DNA from: Candidatus Rokuibacteriota bacterium
Lineage (GTDB): Bacteria > Methylomirabilota > Methylomirabilia > Rokubacteriales > CSP1-6
Assembly (NCBI GenBank): GCA_003220225.1
Contig: QHRU01000051.1
Span: 42,510 to 106,509, forward strand
Direction of reading: 5' to 3'
DNA length: 64,000 nucleotides
The position numbers and the translations under genes were made by a program. Position 1 is the first letter of the stretch; every line of letters begins with the position of its first letter. The notes below the pieces were generated by a model that saw nothing but the letters and a program-made list of their open reading frames with translations, searched no databases and was not told the origin of the DNA. Shown here piece by piece: positions 31,285 to 42,951 of the stretch.

Positions 31285-32565
31285 ATGTCGACCCCGCACA
31301 GCCGTCGTGACGTGTTGAAGGGAGCCGTGGCCCTCACCGCCGCCGCCTCGGTCGGCCTCGGCCGGGCCGATGCCCAGGAGAGCGCCATGCAGGCGCGGAC
31401 GCGCATCGACTCCGTCTTGAAGCGGGCGGTGGACGCCAGAGAGGTCCCCGGCGTGGTGGCCATGGTCGCCACCGACAAGGGCGTGCTCTACGAGGGCGCC
31501 TTCGGCGTGCGCGCGCTCGATGCGAGCACGCCCATGACGCTCGACACCGTCTTTCGCATCGCCTCGATGACCAAGGCGATCACCTCCGTGGCGGCGATGC
31601 AGCTCGTCGAGCAGGGCAAGCTCAAGCTCGACGAGCCGGTGCCCGGCATCGACCCGGCGCTGGGCTCGCCCCAGGTCCTGGAAGGCTTCGATGCGTCCGG
31701 CGCGCCGCGGCTGCGGCCCGCGAAGCGGCCGATCACGCTGCGCCACCTGCTGACCCACACGGCGGGGTTCAGCTACGACATCTGGAACGCGGACACCGGG
31801 CGCTACGTCAAGGCGACGGGGATGCCCGCGCGGGCCACGGGAAAGGTCGCGTCGATCCGCACGCCGCTGGCCTTCGATCCCGGCGACAAGTGGGAATACG
31901 GTGTCAACACCGACTGGGTCGGCCGCCTCGTCGAGGCGACGAGCGGGCAGCCGCTCGACGCGTATTTCCGCGAGCGGATCTTCGCGCCGCTCGACATGAA
32001 GGACAGCGGGTACGTCACCACGCCCGAGCAACGCGCGCGGCAGGCGCGCGTGCACGCGCGCCAGCCCGACGGCGCGCTCGTGCCCCAGCCCCTGGAAGCG
32101 CCGCCGGTCCTCGGCGAGTTCTGGTCGGGCGGCGGTCCGCTCTATTCGACCGCGCGCGACTACCTGGCGTTTCTGCAGATGCTGCTGTACGGGGGCACCC
32201 TCAACGCCGCGCACATTCTCAAGGCCGAGACGGTGGCGCTCATGCACAGGAACGCCATCGGCGACATCCCGGCCGGCGTCATGAAGGCGCAGCTGGCGAA
32301 TTTGTCGAACGACGTCGATTTTTTCCCGGGCGCCCAGCTCCGCTGGGGGCTCGGCTACATGCTCAATCTGCAGCCGGGTCCGAACGGCCGCAGCGCGGGC
32401 ACGGTGAGCTGGGGCGGGATCTTCAACACGTACTACTGGCTCGATCCGGTGAAGCGCGTGACCGGGCTGATCATGACGCAGATCCTGCCGTTCGCCGACC
32501 CGCGCGCGCTGAAGCTCTACGGGCAGGTCGAGCGCGGCGTCTACGACGCGCTGAAGGCGGCGTGA
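31285..32565 (+). CDS. Tat-exported serine hydrolase (beta-lactamase / class C family)
   Basis: The product has 426 residues. The twin-arginine signal is SRRDVLKGAVALTAAASVGL. The nucleophile motif SxxK is S94-M-T-K97. The second motif is the tyrosine in KWEYGVNTD (Y205, N208), and LLTHTAGFSYD is typical of EstB/CubicO-type esterases. It is probably a periplasmic esterase or peptidase, not necessarily a beta-lactamase. GGAGGATC lies 8 nt before the ATG, 35 nt after the CMD gene. It is convergent with the next amidohydrolase, with a 4-nt gap. Confidence 0.9.
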   Translation: MSTPHSRRDVLKGAVALTAAASVGLGRADAQESAMQARTRIDSVLKRAVDAREVPGVVAMVATDKGVLYEGAFGVRALDASTPMTLDTVFRIASMTKAITSVAAMQLVEQGKLKLDEPVPGIDPALGSPQVLEGFDASGAPRLRPAKRPITLRHLLTHTAGFSYDIWNADTGRYVKATGMPARATGKVASIRTPLAFDPGDKWEYGVNTDWVGRLVEATSGQPLDAYFRERIFAPLDMKDSGYVTTPEQRARQARVHARQPDGALVPQPLEAPPVLGEFWSGGGPLYSTARDYLAFLQMLLYGGTLNAAHILKAETVALMHRNAIGDIPAGVMKAQLANLSNDVDFFPGAQLRWGLGYMLNLQPGPNGRSAGTVSWGGIFNTYYWLDPVKRVTGLIMTQILPFADPRALKLYGQVERGVYDALKAA

Positions 32566-32569
32566 CGGG

Positions 32570-33709
32570 CTAGCGCGCGGTCAGGCGCGCCGCGTCGAAG
32601 CGGTACACGCGGGCGGTGTTGGCGCCGACGATCTTCGCCTGCTCGTCGTCCGGCACGCCGGACAGGATCTCCGCCAGGATCTTCCGTGACTGCGGGAACG
32701 TGGACTCGCTGTGGGGATAGTCGGAGCCCCACATCATGTTGTCCACGCCGATCACCTCCCGCAGGCGAATCCCGATGGCGTCCTCCTGGAAGCTGAGCAC
32801 GACGTTGCGATGGAAGAAGTCGCTGGGTCGCATGCCGTCCTTGAAGCGATAGATCGCCTCTTCGTGGCGCTCGCGATACGTGTAGTCCATCGTGGAGAGC
32901 AGGTGGGGGGCCCACGACAGCTCGAATTCCACGATGGCCAGCGTGAGGCGGGGATGGCGCTCGAAGACACCCGAGAAGATCATGTCGCACATCGAGAGCG
33001 CCGGATAGAAGGCTTTCGTCGCGCGGCTGCTCGCGTCGCGGAGCGTCTTGTCTCCAGCGCCGCGGATCTTGCCCTGCCGTCGCGTGGCCGTGTGCAGGCT
33101 CAGGGGCATGTCGAGCGCCTCGGCGGCCGCCCAGAACGGCTCGTACTCGGGCTGGTCGTAGCGCCGGTGCTCGAGCGGATACTCCGTGATCATCGCGCCG
33201 GCGAGGCCCAGGCGCGCGGCGCGCTCCAGCTCCTTGATGCCGTCCTGGACCTCGTCCAGGTTGATCATCGCGATGCCCTTGAGGCGGGAGCGGTCCGCGC
33301 CGCAGAAGTCGGCGAGCCAGTCGTTGTACGCGCGAAAGATGGCGGACATCAGCGGCGTATCCGCCACCCTGAAATAGAAGAGGCCCTGCGACGGGTAGAG
33401 CACCTCGCCGGCCACGCCATCGAGCGCCATGTCCGCGAGGTGCTGATGCGGGTCGTACCCTCCCCGCGGCACGTCCTCGAAGCGCCCGCGCCCGGAAATG
33501 GTCTCGGGGGCCTCGAACCGCGCGCCGGCGTTCGAGATGAGGCCGATGCCGGAGAGGACCTGATCCGCTTCGACCACGAGCTGGTCGACACCGTCGATCC
33601 GCTGCATCCGAGGCGCGCGATCGCGGAACGCGGCATCGATGCGGGCCGTCCACAGATCCGGCGGCTCGAAGACATGAGAATCGGACGACAGAATCAGCGC
33701 GGGCAGCAT
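32570..33709 (-). CDS. Amidohydrolase family 2
   Basis: The product has 379 residues. The metal motif at the N-terminus is SSDSHVFEP (DxH form), followed by a YPSQGLFYF segment, barrel strand LSLHTATRR, VEFELSW and metal aspartate MWGSDYPHSESTFP. It belongs to the same long subgroup as the gene at 18080 and probably arose by duplication or parallel recruitment. The substrate is unknown. It lies 13 nt downstream of the LLM oxidoreductase gene on the same strand. Confidence 0.88.
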   Translation of the reverse strand: MLPALILSSDSHVFEPPDLWTARIDAAFRDRAPRMQRIDGVDQLVVEADQVLSGIGLISNAGARFEAPETISGRGRFEDVPRGGYDPHQHLADMALDGVAGEVLYPSQGLFYFRVADTPLMSAIFRAYNDWLADFCGADRSRLKGIAMINLDEVQDGIKELERAARLGLAGAMITEYPLEHRRYDQPEYEPFWAAAEALDMPLSLHTATRRQGKIRGAGDKTLRDASSRATKAFYPALSMCDMIFSGVFERHPRLTLAIVEFELSWAPHLLSTMDYTYRERHEEAIYRFKDGMRPSDFFHRNVVLSFQEDAIGIRLREVIGVDNMMWGSDYPHSESTFPQSRKILAEILSGVPDDEQAKIVGANTARVYRFDAARLTAR

Positions 33710-33722
33710 CGCATGTCCTTTC

Positions 33723-34769
33723 TCACCTGAACGCGGGCACCACCTCGCGGGCGAGGATCTCGAGGCTTCGCGTTTCCAGCTCCGGCGGAATGCGCCCGCC
33801 GGGATTCAGCTCGGCCACGATCCCGTCCAGCCCGAGCTCGTCACGCAGCTGGGCCAGGCGGTCGATCACGCCGCGCGCGGTGCCGAACGCCACCTTCCTG
33901 GCGAGGATGTCCTCGTACGAGAGGCTGGCCATGCGCTCGGCCTGGAACCGGCGGCGGTCGGCGGGGCCGGCGCCCGCCCGTCCGACCGCGGCCCGGGCCA
34001 GCTCGGTCTGGCGCGCGAAGAAGGCCGTGAGGCTCTCACGAGGCTCCTCCACGGCGCCCTTCTCCGTGGTCGAGGCGTAGACCGGGATGCGCAGATACAC
34101 GCTGGGCTGGCCGGGATGGCCGGCCTCGCGCCAGGCCTGCCGGTAGGGCGCGAGCTGCGCCTGAAGATCGGGGATCTCCGTGACGCGCAGGCCGACGAAG
34201 ATGGGCAGTCCCATCCGGCCGGCCGCGGGAAACGTCTCGTCGCTGGTGGTGGCCATGCGAAGGGGCGGATGCGGGACCTGATACGGACGCGGCGTGACGA
34301 TCGCGTTCTGGACCCGATAGAACTCGCCCGCGTAGCTGAACGGCTCGCCCTTCCAGCCCTCACGGATGATCTCCAGCGCTTCGCGAAAGCGCGCCTGGCT
34401 CTCGCCGTACGGCACGCCATAGATGTCGTACGTCCGCACGACGCCGCTGCGACCGATGCCGAACTCGAAGCGGCCTTCGCTGATGTGATCGACGGTCGCG
34501 ACCTCTTCGGCGATGCGCAGCGGATGGTTCAAGGGCAGGACCTGGACGGCGGTCCCCACCCGGAGCCGGCGGGTGCGGGTGGCGATCGCGCTCGCCACCT
34601 GGAGCGAGGCGGAGATCACCGAGCGCGTCGGCGTGAAGTGGATCTCGCCGAGCCAGACGCAGTCGATGCCCCAGGCGTCCGCCCGCTCGGCCAGCTCGAA
34701 GACGTCCCGGAAGGCCGCGCGCTGGCTCGCCCCCTGGCGCATCTCCTCGACGAAGATCCCGAAATGCAC
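33723..34769 (-). CDS. LLM class flavin-dependent oxidoreductase (bacterial luciferase family)
   Basis: The 348-residue TIM-barrel enzyme uses FMN or F420. Family marks include HFGIFVEEMRQG, ERADAWGIDCVWLGEIHF, RLRVGTAVQVLPLNHPLRIA, EEVATVDHISEGRFEFGIG and PPLRMATTSDETF. It may be a monooxygenase. The start chosen is GTG 34769, where homology begins. There is no Shine-Dalgarno, but a TAGATT box lies 11 nt upstream, suggesting a leaderless mRNA from the divergent promoter shared with the TauD-like gene. It is cotranscribed with the downstream amidohydrolase. Confidence 0.88.
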   Translation of the reverse strand: MHFGIFVEEMRQGASQRAAFRDVFELAERADAWGIDCVWLGEIHFTPTRSVISASLQVASAIATRTRRLRVGTAVQVLPLNHPLRIAEEVATVDHISEGRFEFGIGRSGVVRTYDIYGVPYGESQARFREALEIIREGWKGEPFSYAGEFYRVQNAIVTPRPYQVPHPPLRMATTSDETFPAAGRMGLPIFVGLRVTEIPDLQAQLAPYRQAWREAGHPGQPSVYLRIPVYASTTEKGAVEEPRESLTAFFARQTELARAAVGRAGAGPADRRRFQAERMASLSYEDILARKVAFGTARGVIDRLAQLRDELGLDGIVAELNPGGRIPPELETRSLEILAREVVPAFR

Positions 34770-34774
34770 GGCGT

Positions 34775-34785
34775 CATTGTAATCT
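34775..34785. promoter_or_regulatory. Divergent promoter motif CATTGTAATCT
   Basis: This is the second copy of the 11-mer also found at 30274-30284. It lies in the 43-bp gap between the LLM oxidoreductase (minus) and the TauD-like gene (plus). It offers TAATCT on the plus strand and TAGATT/TACAAT on the minus strand, so a single site could drive both genes. Confidence 0.45.
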
Positions 34786-34812
34786 AGCCGGCACGGCGAG
34801 AGGAGCCGACAC

Positions 34813-37934
<3,122 letters not shown>

Positions 37935-37938
<4 letters not shown>

Positions 37939-38516
37939 GTGACGGTCGCCGGTGTCGAGGCGACGAAGCGGCGGACGTCGTTGATCGGGATCGCGAGCGC
38001 GAGCCCGCCGGCGATCATCGTGTTGATGCCGATGACGTGACCGGCCGTGTCGGCGAGCGGGCCACCCGAGTTGCCCGGGGCGAGCCGCAGATCCGCCTGG
38101 ATCCAGCGGCGTCCATCCGGCCGCGGCGGCGACACCGCGTGGACGACGCCCGCCGTGAGCGTCCGTCGCAGACCCAGCGGATGGCCGAGGGCGACGACCA
38201 GAGCGCCGACGCGCACGGCGTCGGAATCAGCCAGCGCGGCCGGCGCCACCTCGCAGCGCGGCATGCGGAGCACCGCAAGGTCCGCGCGGCGATCGGCGGT
38301 GACGAGGTGCGCGTCGACGCGCCGGTCGTCGGCCAGCCTGACGAGCACCCGCGGACCGCGGGCGACGTGGGCGTTCGTCACGATGAGATCGGGCGCCCAC
38401 AGGATGCCGGCGGCGCAGCCGCGCGTGCTGTAGATCTCGACCGTCACCTGCCGGAGCCGGTCGGCGATCTCGGCGAGGTGCGGCGGCAGCGCCTCAGGCG
38501 CGCTGAGGACGCTCAC
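37935..38516 (-). CDS. Trypsin-like serine protease without PDZ or signal peptide
   Basis: The 193-residue product has catalytic triad H50 (VTNAHVARG), D79 (RADLAVLRM) and S150 (APGNSGGPLAD). It is a minimal chymotrypsin-fold (HtrA/DegP protease domain) protein. There is no signal sequence or transmembrane helix, so it appears cytoplasmic, unlike most HtrA proteins, and it lacks a PDZ domain. It overlaps the upstream PDZ-protease gene by 23 nt and the downstream LuxR gene by 4 nt, indicating tight coupling of the three. Confidence 0.87.
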
Positions 38517-39381
38517 CGACCGTCACCCGCAGCTCACGAGGCTCACCGCCACGGAGGATGCTCACCGCGACGACCTGCCCGACGCGATCGGGCCGAAGCA
38601 CGGCCACGAGATCTTCCGGCTCGGTGATCGCGTGGCCGTCGATCGCGACGATCAGGTCGCCGATGACGACGCCCGCCGCTCCGGCCGGCCCGTCGGACCT
38701 GATGTTCAGGACGATGACCGCCGTCCTCTGGGCCAGGCTCAGCCGGTCGCGGAGCGGCTCGGGAAGCTCGACGGCTTGGGTACCGACGCCGAGGTACGCC
38801 CGCGGAATCCTGCCGCCGCGGACGACCTGCTCCACCAGCCGGCCGACCGCGCCCGCGCGGATCGCGCATTGAAGGTGCCGGGAAACGCCGGACGTCGTGA
38901 TGCCGACGACGCGGCCGCGCACGTCGATGAGCGGTCCGCCGGAGAAGCCCGGATACAACGTGAGGTCGACCGCGAGCACCTCGCCGGCCGGTTGGCGGCC
39001 GCCGCGCACGTCCAGGGCGCTGATGATGCCGGCGCTCGCCCGGGGTCCCACGCCGAGCGCCAGGACCAGATGGCCGACGCGGAGCTCCCCGTCGTCGGCC
39101 ACGTCGGCGGCCGGCATGCTCTCGACCTCGGCGCGCAGCACGGCGATGTCGAGACCGGGATCACGCCCGGCCACCCGGGCCGAAAGCGTTCGACCGTCCG
39201 GTGCGGTGAGCGTCACCTCACGGTCCGGCTCGACCGTGTGGTTGGCGGTGACGACGAGCCCCGCGCGCCAGTGCACGCCCGTCGACGGCAAACGCCGGCG
39301 GCCATGCACCGCGAGCACCGATCCCGAAGCGCGCGCGACCGCGCCGGCCAGCGCGTCGGAGAGTTCCATCACTGCGGTCAT
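38494..39381 (-). CDS. HtrA-like trypsin-fold protease with PDZ domain
   Basis: The 295-residue product has triad H48 (VTANHTVEPD), D78 (GLDIAVLRA) and S147 (YPGFSGGPLID), then a PDZ domain at about 195-290 (AVIVLNIRSDGPAGAAGVVI, DLIVAIDGHAITEPEDLVAV). It has no signal peptide. GGAGG lies 5 nt before the chosen ATG; another ATG four codons upstream lacks a good site. Together with the next gene it forms a tandem two-protease unit controlled alongside a LuxR regulator. Confidence 0.88.
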   Translation of the reverse strand: MTAVMELSDALAGAVARASGSVLAVHGRRRLPSTGVHWRAGLVVTANHTVEPDREVTLTAPDGRTLSARVAGRDPGLDIAVLRAEVESMPAADVADDGELRVGHLVLALGVGPRASAGIISALDVRGGRQPAGEVLAVDLTLYPGFSGGPLIDVRGRVVGITTSGVSRHLQCAIRAGAVGRLVEQVVRGGRIPRAYLGVGTQAVELPEPLRDRLSLAQRTAVIVLNIRSDGPAGAAGVVIGDLIVAIDGHAITEPEDLVAVLRPDRVGQVVAVSILRGGEPRELRVTVGERPQRA

Positions 39382-39491
39382 CGTATCCTCCATTCCTGGG
39401 TGCGAGGCCGTGTCGACCTCGAAGCCAGCATAGGAAGCATCGCTCGCGGCGAACATCCGCCACACGGGCAGGTCGGGGGCGGCGCGTGGAT

Positions 39492-40376
39492 TCAGCTCGG
39501 GAGACAAGCGCGGCGCGGCGTCACGAGGTCGACGAGCGTGTTGGCCAGGAGCGCGGCCAGGATGAGGGCGCCGCCCGTCAGTGTGGCCGTGCCGGGCCGC
39601 TCGTCCAGCACGAGCCAGACCCACAGCGGTCCCAGCACGGTTTCCAGCATGCCGATGAGCGAGCTCTCCGCGGCGGGAATCAGCCGCGCGCCGGCCATGA
39701 AGAGCAGGAAGCCCGCGCCGAATTGCCCCACGCCGAAGAACGCCAGGAGCGCGAGGTCGCGCGGCGCGGTCGCGAGCGGATCGGACAGTGGCAGCGCCAC
39801 GAGGGCCGTGAGCGCCGTCGCCAGCGCCGCCGCCGGCGCCATCTGGATCTGAGGGTGCCGGCGGACGACGACGGTCGCGGTCGCGAAGCTCCCCGCCATG
39901 ACGATGGCGAGCAGGTCGCCGACGATCGCGCCACCACCGTAGGAGCTCGACACCATGACCACGGCGCCCGCGAGCGCGACGCCCATCGTCAGCCAGGTGC
40001 GCGGCGCGACGCGCTCGCCGAGCAGCGTCCAGCCCAGCAGCCCGGCCACGAATGGGCCCGTGCTCATGAGGATCAGCGTGTTGGCCACCGACGTGCGTGA
40101 CAGCGCGAAGATGAAGCACGTCGAGGCCGTGGCCATGCACACGGCCGCGATCAGGACCGGCCCTCCACCGTCGCGCCATTGCGCGACGATGTTGCGGCGG
40201 CTGGCGATCCGCAGCACCAGGGTCAGAAACAGCGACGCGAAGAGACCGCGCCACAGACTCGTGGTCCACGGGCCGGTGGTGACGAGGCGCGCGATCAGCC
40301 CCCCGCTGCTCCAGCACACCGCCGCACAGGCCACGAGCAGGCCGCCGCGCCGTGCGGCGTCAGGTCTGAAGGTCAC
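39492..40376 (-). CDS. EamA/DMT family transporter
   Basis: The product has about 294 residues with ten hydrophobic segments in two EamA halves. The first starts RRGGLLVACAAVCWSSGGLI with the conserved W-S/G-x-x, and the second starts GGGAIVGDLLAIVMAGSFAT. LIGMLETVLGPLWVWLVLDE is the characteristic LLxxLEPVxAxLxAxLxLGE motif. It likely exports amino acids or metabolites. The GTG at 40376 is chosen since homology starts there; it overlaps the LLM gene's 3' end by 17 nt. Confidence 0.88.
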   Translation of the reverse strand: MTFRPDAARRGGLLVACAAVCWSSGGLIARLVTTGPWTTSLWRGLFASLFLTLVLRIASRRNIVAQWRDGGGPVLIAAVCMATASTCFIFALSRTSVANTLILMSTGPFVAGLLGWTLLGERVAPRTWLTMGVALAGAVVMVSSSYGGGAIVGDLLAIVMAGSFATATVVVRRHPQIQMAPAAALATALTALVALPLSDPLATAPRDLALLAFFGVGQFGAGFLLFMAGARLIPAAESSLIGMLETVLGPLWVWLVLDERPGTATLTGGALILAALLANTLVDLVTPRRACLPS

Positions 40377-41241
40377 CCACCGCCGCCGACAGGGCCTCGA
40401 GCTCGGCGCGCCAGGACGCCGGCGCAACGACCGGACGCACGACGAACTTGGAAAAGCCCACGGCGATGAAGCGCTCCATCAGCGTTCGCAACGCGGGCAG
40501 TCCCACCGGCGTGAGCTCGAGCGCTCGGGGACGCCGCGCCGTCATCGCGCGCGCGGTGGCCGGGTCGATGGGCGCGCGGGCGTAGCCGATGCTCACGCCG
40601 AAGTGCTCGCTGCTGATCGAGCGTCGGGCGCGGGCCGACGCTTCTTCGATGACGATGCGTCCGAGGGCCGCCTCGTCGGGCGTGCACAGCGAGGGCAGCC
40701 ACCCGTCCGACAACCGACCACAGCGCTCGAGGGCGGCCGGCGCCGTGCCGCCCAACCACACCTCGAGCGGCTGCTGCACCGGCAGGGGCGAGAGCTTGAC
40801 CTCGCGCAGGCTGCCGGCGGGGCCGTCGTGGCTCACCGTCTCGCCGGCCCACAGGCGCCGCAACAGCGGCAGCGCCTCGTCGATGACGGCGCCACGGCGC
40901 TTGGGGTCGACACCGATGGCCTCGCGCTCGGGCGAATAGGTGAGCCCGGGCACCAACGTCACCAGCAGCCGCCCGTTGCACAGCACGTCCAGGCTCGCGA
41001 GCTGCTTGGCGAGCCGCACCACGTTGCGTCCCGGCAACAGCATCGTGGTCCCGAGCTTCACGCGCGGATTGCTCGCTGCCGCCCAGGAAAGGCCGACGAT
41101 CGGGTCCAACACCGGACCCGTCAGCACCTCCGAGAGCCACAGCGAGTCGAACCCCAGCTCGTCGAGACCCGTGACGAGCTCGGCCAGCGCGCCGGGCGTC
41201 GAGGATCCGCCGGCGGCTCCCACTCCGATTCGGATCTTCAT
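40360..41241 (-). CDS. LLM class flavin-dependent oxidoreductase (F420-type)
   Basis: The product has 293 residues. MKIRIGVGAAGGSSTPGALA and LDELGFDSLWLSEVLTGPVL mark the first strand and helix, RVKLGTTMLLPGRNVVRLAK the second, and GRLLVTLVPGLTYSPERE and PLEVWLGGTAPAALERCGRL follow. It is shorter than the other two LLM genes and lies in the TIGR03854-like/F420 group style. The substrate is unknown. Its ATG overlaps the cupin gene's stop by 4 nt. Confidence 0.86.
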   Translation of the reverse strand: MKIRIGVGAAGGSSTPGALAELVTGLDELGFDSLWLSEVLTGPVLDPIVGLSWAAASNPRVKLGTTMLLPGRNVVRLAKQLASLDVLCNGRLLVTLVPGLTYSPEREAIGVDPKRRGAVIDEALPLLRRLWAGETVSHDGPAGSLREVKLSPLPVQQPLEVWLGGTAPAALERCGRLSDGWLPSLCTPDEAALGRIVIEEASARARRSISSEHFGVSIGYARAPIDPATARAMTARRPRALELTPVGLPALRTLMERFIAVGFSKFVVRPVVAPASWRAELEALSAAVGDLQT

Positions 41242-41687
41242 TGTTTCTTCCCGGCCGGCGTCGACGTCGCCGGCCCCATGCCCCAGACCTGGATGATGGT
41301 CTCCTCGGTCTTGGCGCCGTCGTAGTGGACCTTGCCCCTGTAATGAATGACGTAGCTGCCCGCGGGCGCCGGCACCGTGCGCTCCGGATCGAACGTCTCG
41401 CCGGTTCCCATCCACCAGGTGCCGGACACGACGACGAAGAAGCGGTCGTTGGGATGGAAATGAGGCCGGCTCATGTTGCCGGGGAACCACTTGATGCGCA
41501 CGACGTACGGACCCGGCTTGCTCGGATCGCCGAACAGCACGGCCTGCTCGTTCGTTCCCGCCGCGTTCCGGACCCACGCGATGTCGGACGGCGTCTTGAA
41601 GTCCACCGAGGTGCGGTCGATGTCGGCGGCCTGGGCCGACGGCGCGGCCAGCGCCACGACGAGAAGGGCCAGCGCGAGCATGGTCAT
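41238..41687 (-). CDS. Secreted cupin-domain protein
   Basis: The 149-residue product has a signal peptide (MTMLALALLVVALAAPSAQA). The cupin barrel has the metal site in MSRPHFHPNDRFFVVVSGTW and the second motif AGSYVIHYRGKVHYDGAK, with histidines suited to bind a metal. It is probably a periplasmic dioxygenase-like or sensor cupin. The start is placed at the ATG that gives a clean signal peptide and has GAGGAGGTGG upstream. It is coupled to the LLM oxidoreductase downstream. Confidence 0.82.
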   Translation of the reverse strand: MTMLALALLVVALAAPSAQAADIDRTSVDFKTPSDIAWVRNAAGTNEQAVLFGDPSKPGPYVVRIKWFPGNMSRPHFHPNDRFFVVVSGTWWMGTGETFDPERTVPAPAGSYVIHYRGKVHYDGAKTEETIIQVWGMGPATSTPAGKKQ

Positions 41688-41788
41688 CGGGGGTGCCACC
41701 TCCTCGACCGCTGAGCCTAGCACCGACCGGTGGCTCTTGCGCTCGCCGCTCGGTCGGGTGATGCTCCGAGTCTCGAAAGGAGCCTCCC

Positions 41789-42682
41789 ATGTCACGGGTG
41801 TCCTATGTCATCGCAGGCGCCGCTCTGGCCGCGGCATGTCTCGGCGTGGTCGTCCACGCGCAGCCGCCGTCGCAACCGCCGTTCGTGACGGTGAAGGTCG
41901 AGGGCACGGACAACGTCTACATCTTCCGCGCCGGGAACCACCAGTCGATGTTCGTGGTCACGTCCGCGGGCGTGATCGCCACCGACCCCATCGGATACGG
42001 TCGTCCCCAGGTGGCGAGCACGTACGTCGACGAGATCAAGAAGGTCACGAACCAGCCGATCAAGTACCTGATCTACAGCCACCACCACTTCGACCACATC
42101 GCCGGCGGCAAGCCGTTCAAGGACGCCGGCGCGAGGGTCCTGTCGCACAAGCGGGCGAAGGAACGCCTGGTCGCGCTGAAGGATCCGCACACCGTGGTGC
42201 CGGACGAGACGATGGACAAGAGCAGGATCATCAAGCTCGGCGACACCACGCTCGAGCTCACGTACGTCGGCCTCAATCATTCGGACAGCTCGATCGTGAT
42301 GCGGCTGCCGAGGCAGAAGATTCTCTTCGCCGTCGACTTCATTCCCGTCGGATCGATGCCGGGGCGCGCCATGATCGACTCCTATCCGATCGAGTGGGAG
42401 GACTCGCTGAAGCAGGTGCTGGCGATGAACTGGGACACGCTGATCCCCGGCCATCCCGGCGCGCCGGGCGGCCGGCTCGGCACGAAGGATGACGTGCAAA
42501 GCGTGCTGACGTTCCTGCAGGACGCCTCCGCCGCCGTGAAGACCGAGGCGCAGGCGGGCGGGTGCTGGGATCGAGTCGAGAAGGAGCTGAAGCTGCCGAA
42601 ATACGAGAGCTGGCCCGGGTACGAGGCGGGTCTGCCGATGGTGCTGCGGCGCTACTGCGGGCTCTGGGGTCGCGGCACATGA
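41789..42682 (+). CDS. Secreted metallo-beta-lactamase-fold hydrolase
   Basis: The 297-residue product has a signal peptide ending VVHA (about residue 24). Zinc ligands are visible: SHHHFDHIAGG (H98, H100, D102, H103), the histidine in GLNHSDSS, the aspartate in FAVDFIPVG, and GHPG near the end. It could be a periplasmic lactonase, glyoxalase II-like or quinoprotein-relay hydrolase. CGAAAGGAG precedes the ATG. A perfect hairpin 23 nt after the stop likely ends the transcript. Confidence 0.88.
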   Translation: MSRVSYVIAGAALAAACLGVVVHAQPPSQPPFVTVKVEGTDNVYIFRAGNHQSMFVVTSAGVIATDPIGYGRPQVASTYVDEIKKVTNQPIKYLIYSHHHFDHIAGGKPFKDAGARVLSHKRAKERLVALKDPHTVVPDETMDKSRIIKLGDTTLELTYVGLNHSDSSIVMRLPRQKILFAVDFIPVGSMPGRAMIDSYPIEWEDSLKQVLAMNWDTLIPGHPGAPGGRLGTKDDVQSVLTFLQDASAAVKTEAQAGGCWDRVEKELKLPKYESWPGYEAGLPMVLRRYCGLWGRGT

Positions 42683-42704
42683 GCTCGGTCGCAAATCGTC
42701 GGGT

Positions 42705-42732
42705 CGCTGCAGGCCAGGATCGGCCTGCAGCG
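42705..42732 (+). terminator. Perfect 11-bp hairpin after the MBL hydrolase gene
   Basis: CGCTGCAGGCC (42705-42715) and GGCCTGCAGCG (42722-42732) pair perfectly around a 6-nt AGGATC loop. No T-run follows. The position 3' of the hydrolase and 5' of the lower-GC cassette suggests a terminator or boundary element. Confidence 0.55.
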
Positions 42733-42835
42733 TGGCGGGGTAAACACCGTATTGCACTAGTGACAGTGTTGGATGTCGCCGCCGTGCTATCAAGGATGGG
42801 AAAACGTGGGCTAAACTAAATAACCGGAGGTCGTC

Positions 42836-42931
42836 ATGGGCAAGGACAAGGTACTTACTGAGCGAACGATCCGCCCCCCCGAGCCACCCCGAAGTCCTAA
42901 CCCGCCGCCTCCGCCACCGCCAAAGAAGTAA
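42836..42931 (+). CDS. 31-residue proline-rich microprotein
   Basis: ATG GGC AAG starts a short frame encoding MGKDKVLTERTIRPPEPPRS and then a run of prolines ending in KK before TAA. GGAGG lies 6 nt before the ATG, the best ribosome site in the region. A TAAACT box occurs about 20 nt upstream, so transcription and translation signals are both present. No family is recognised; the Lys-rich ends and Pro core suggest an unstructured binding peptide. It ends 20 nt before the DUF6338-like membrane protein gene, with which it probably forms a unit. Confidence 0.5.
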   Translation: MGKDKVLTERTIRPPEPPRSPNPPPPPPPKK

Positions 42932-42951
42932 GCGACGGGGCGGTCCGGGCC

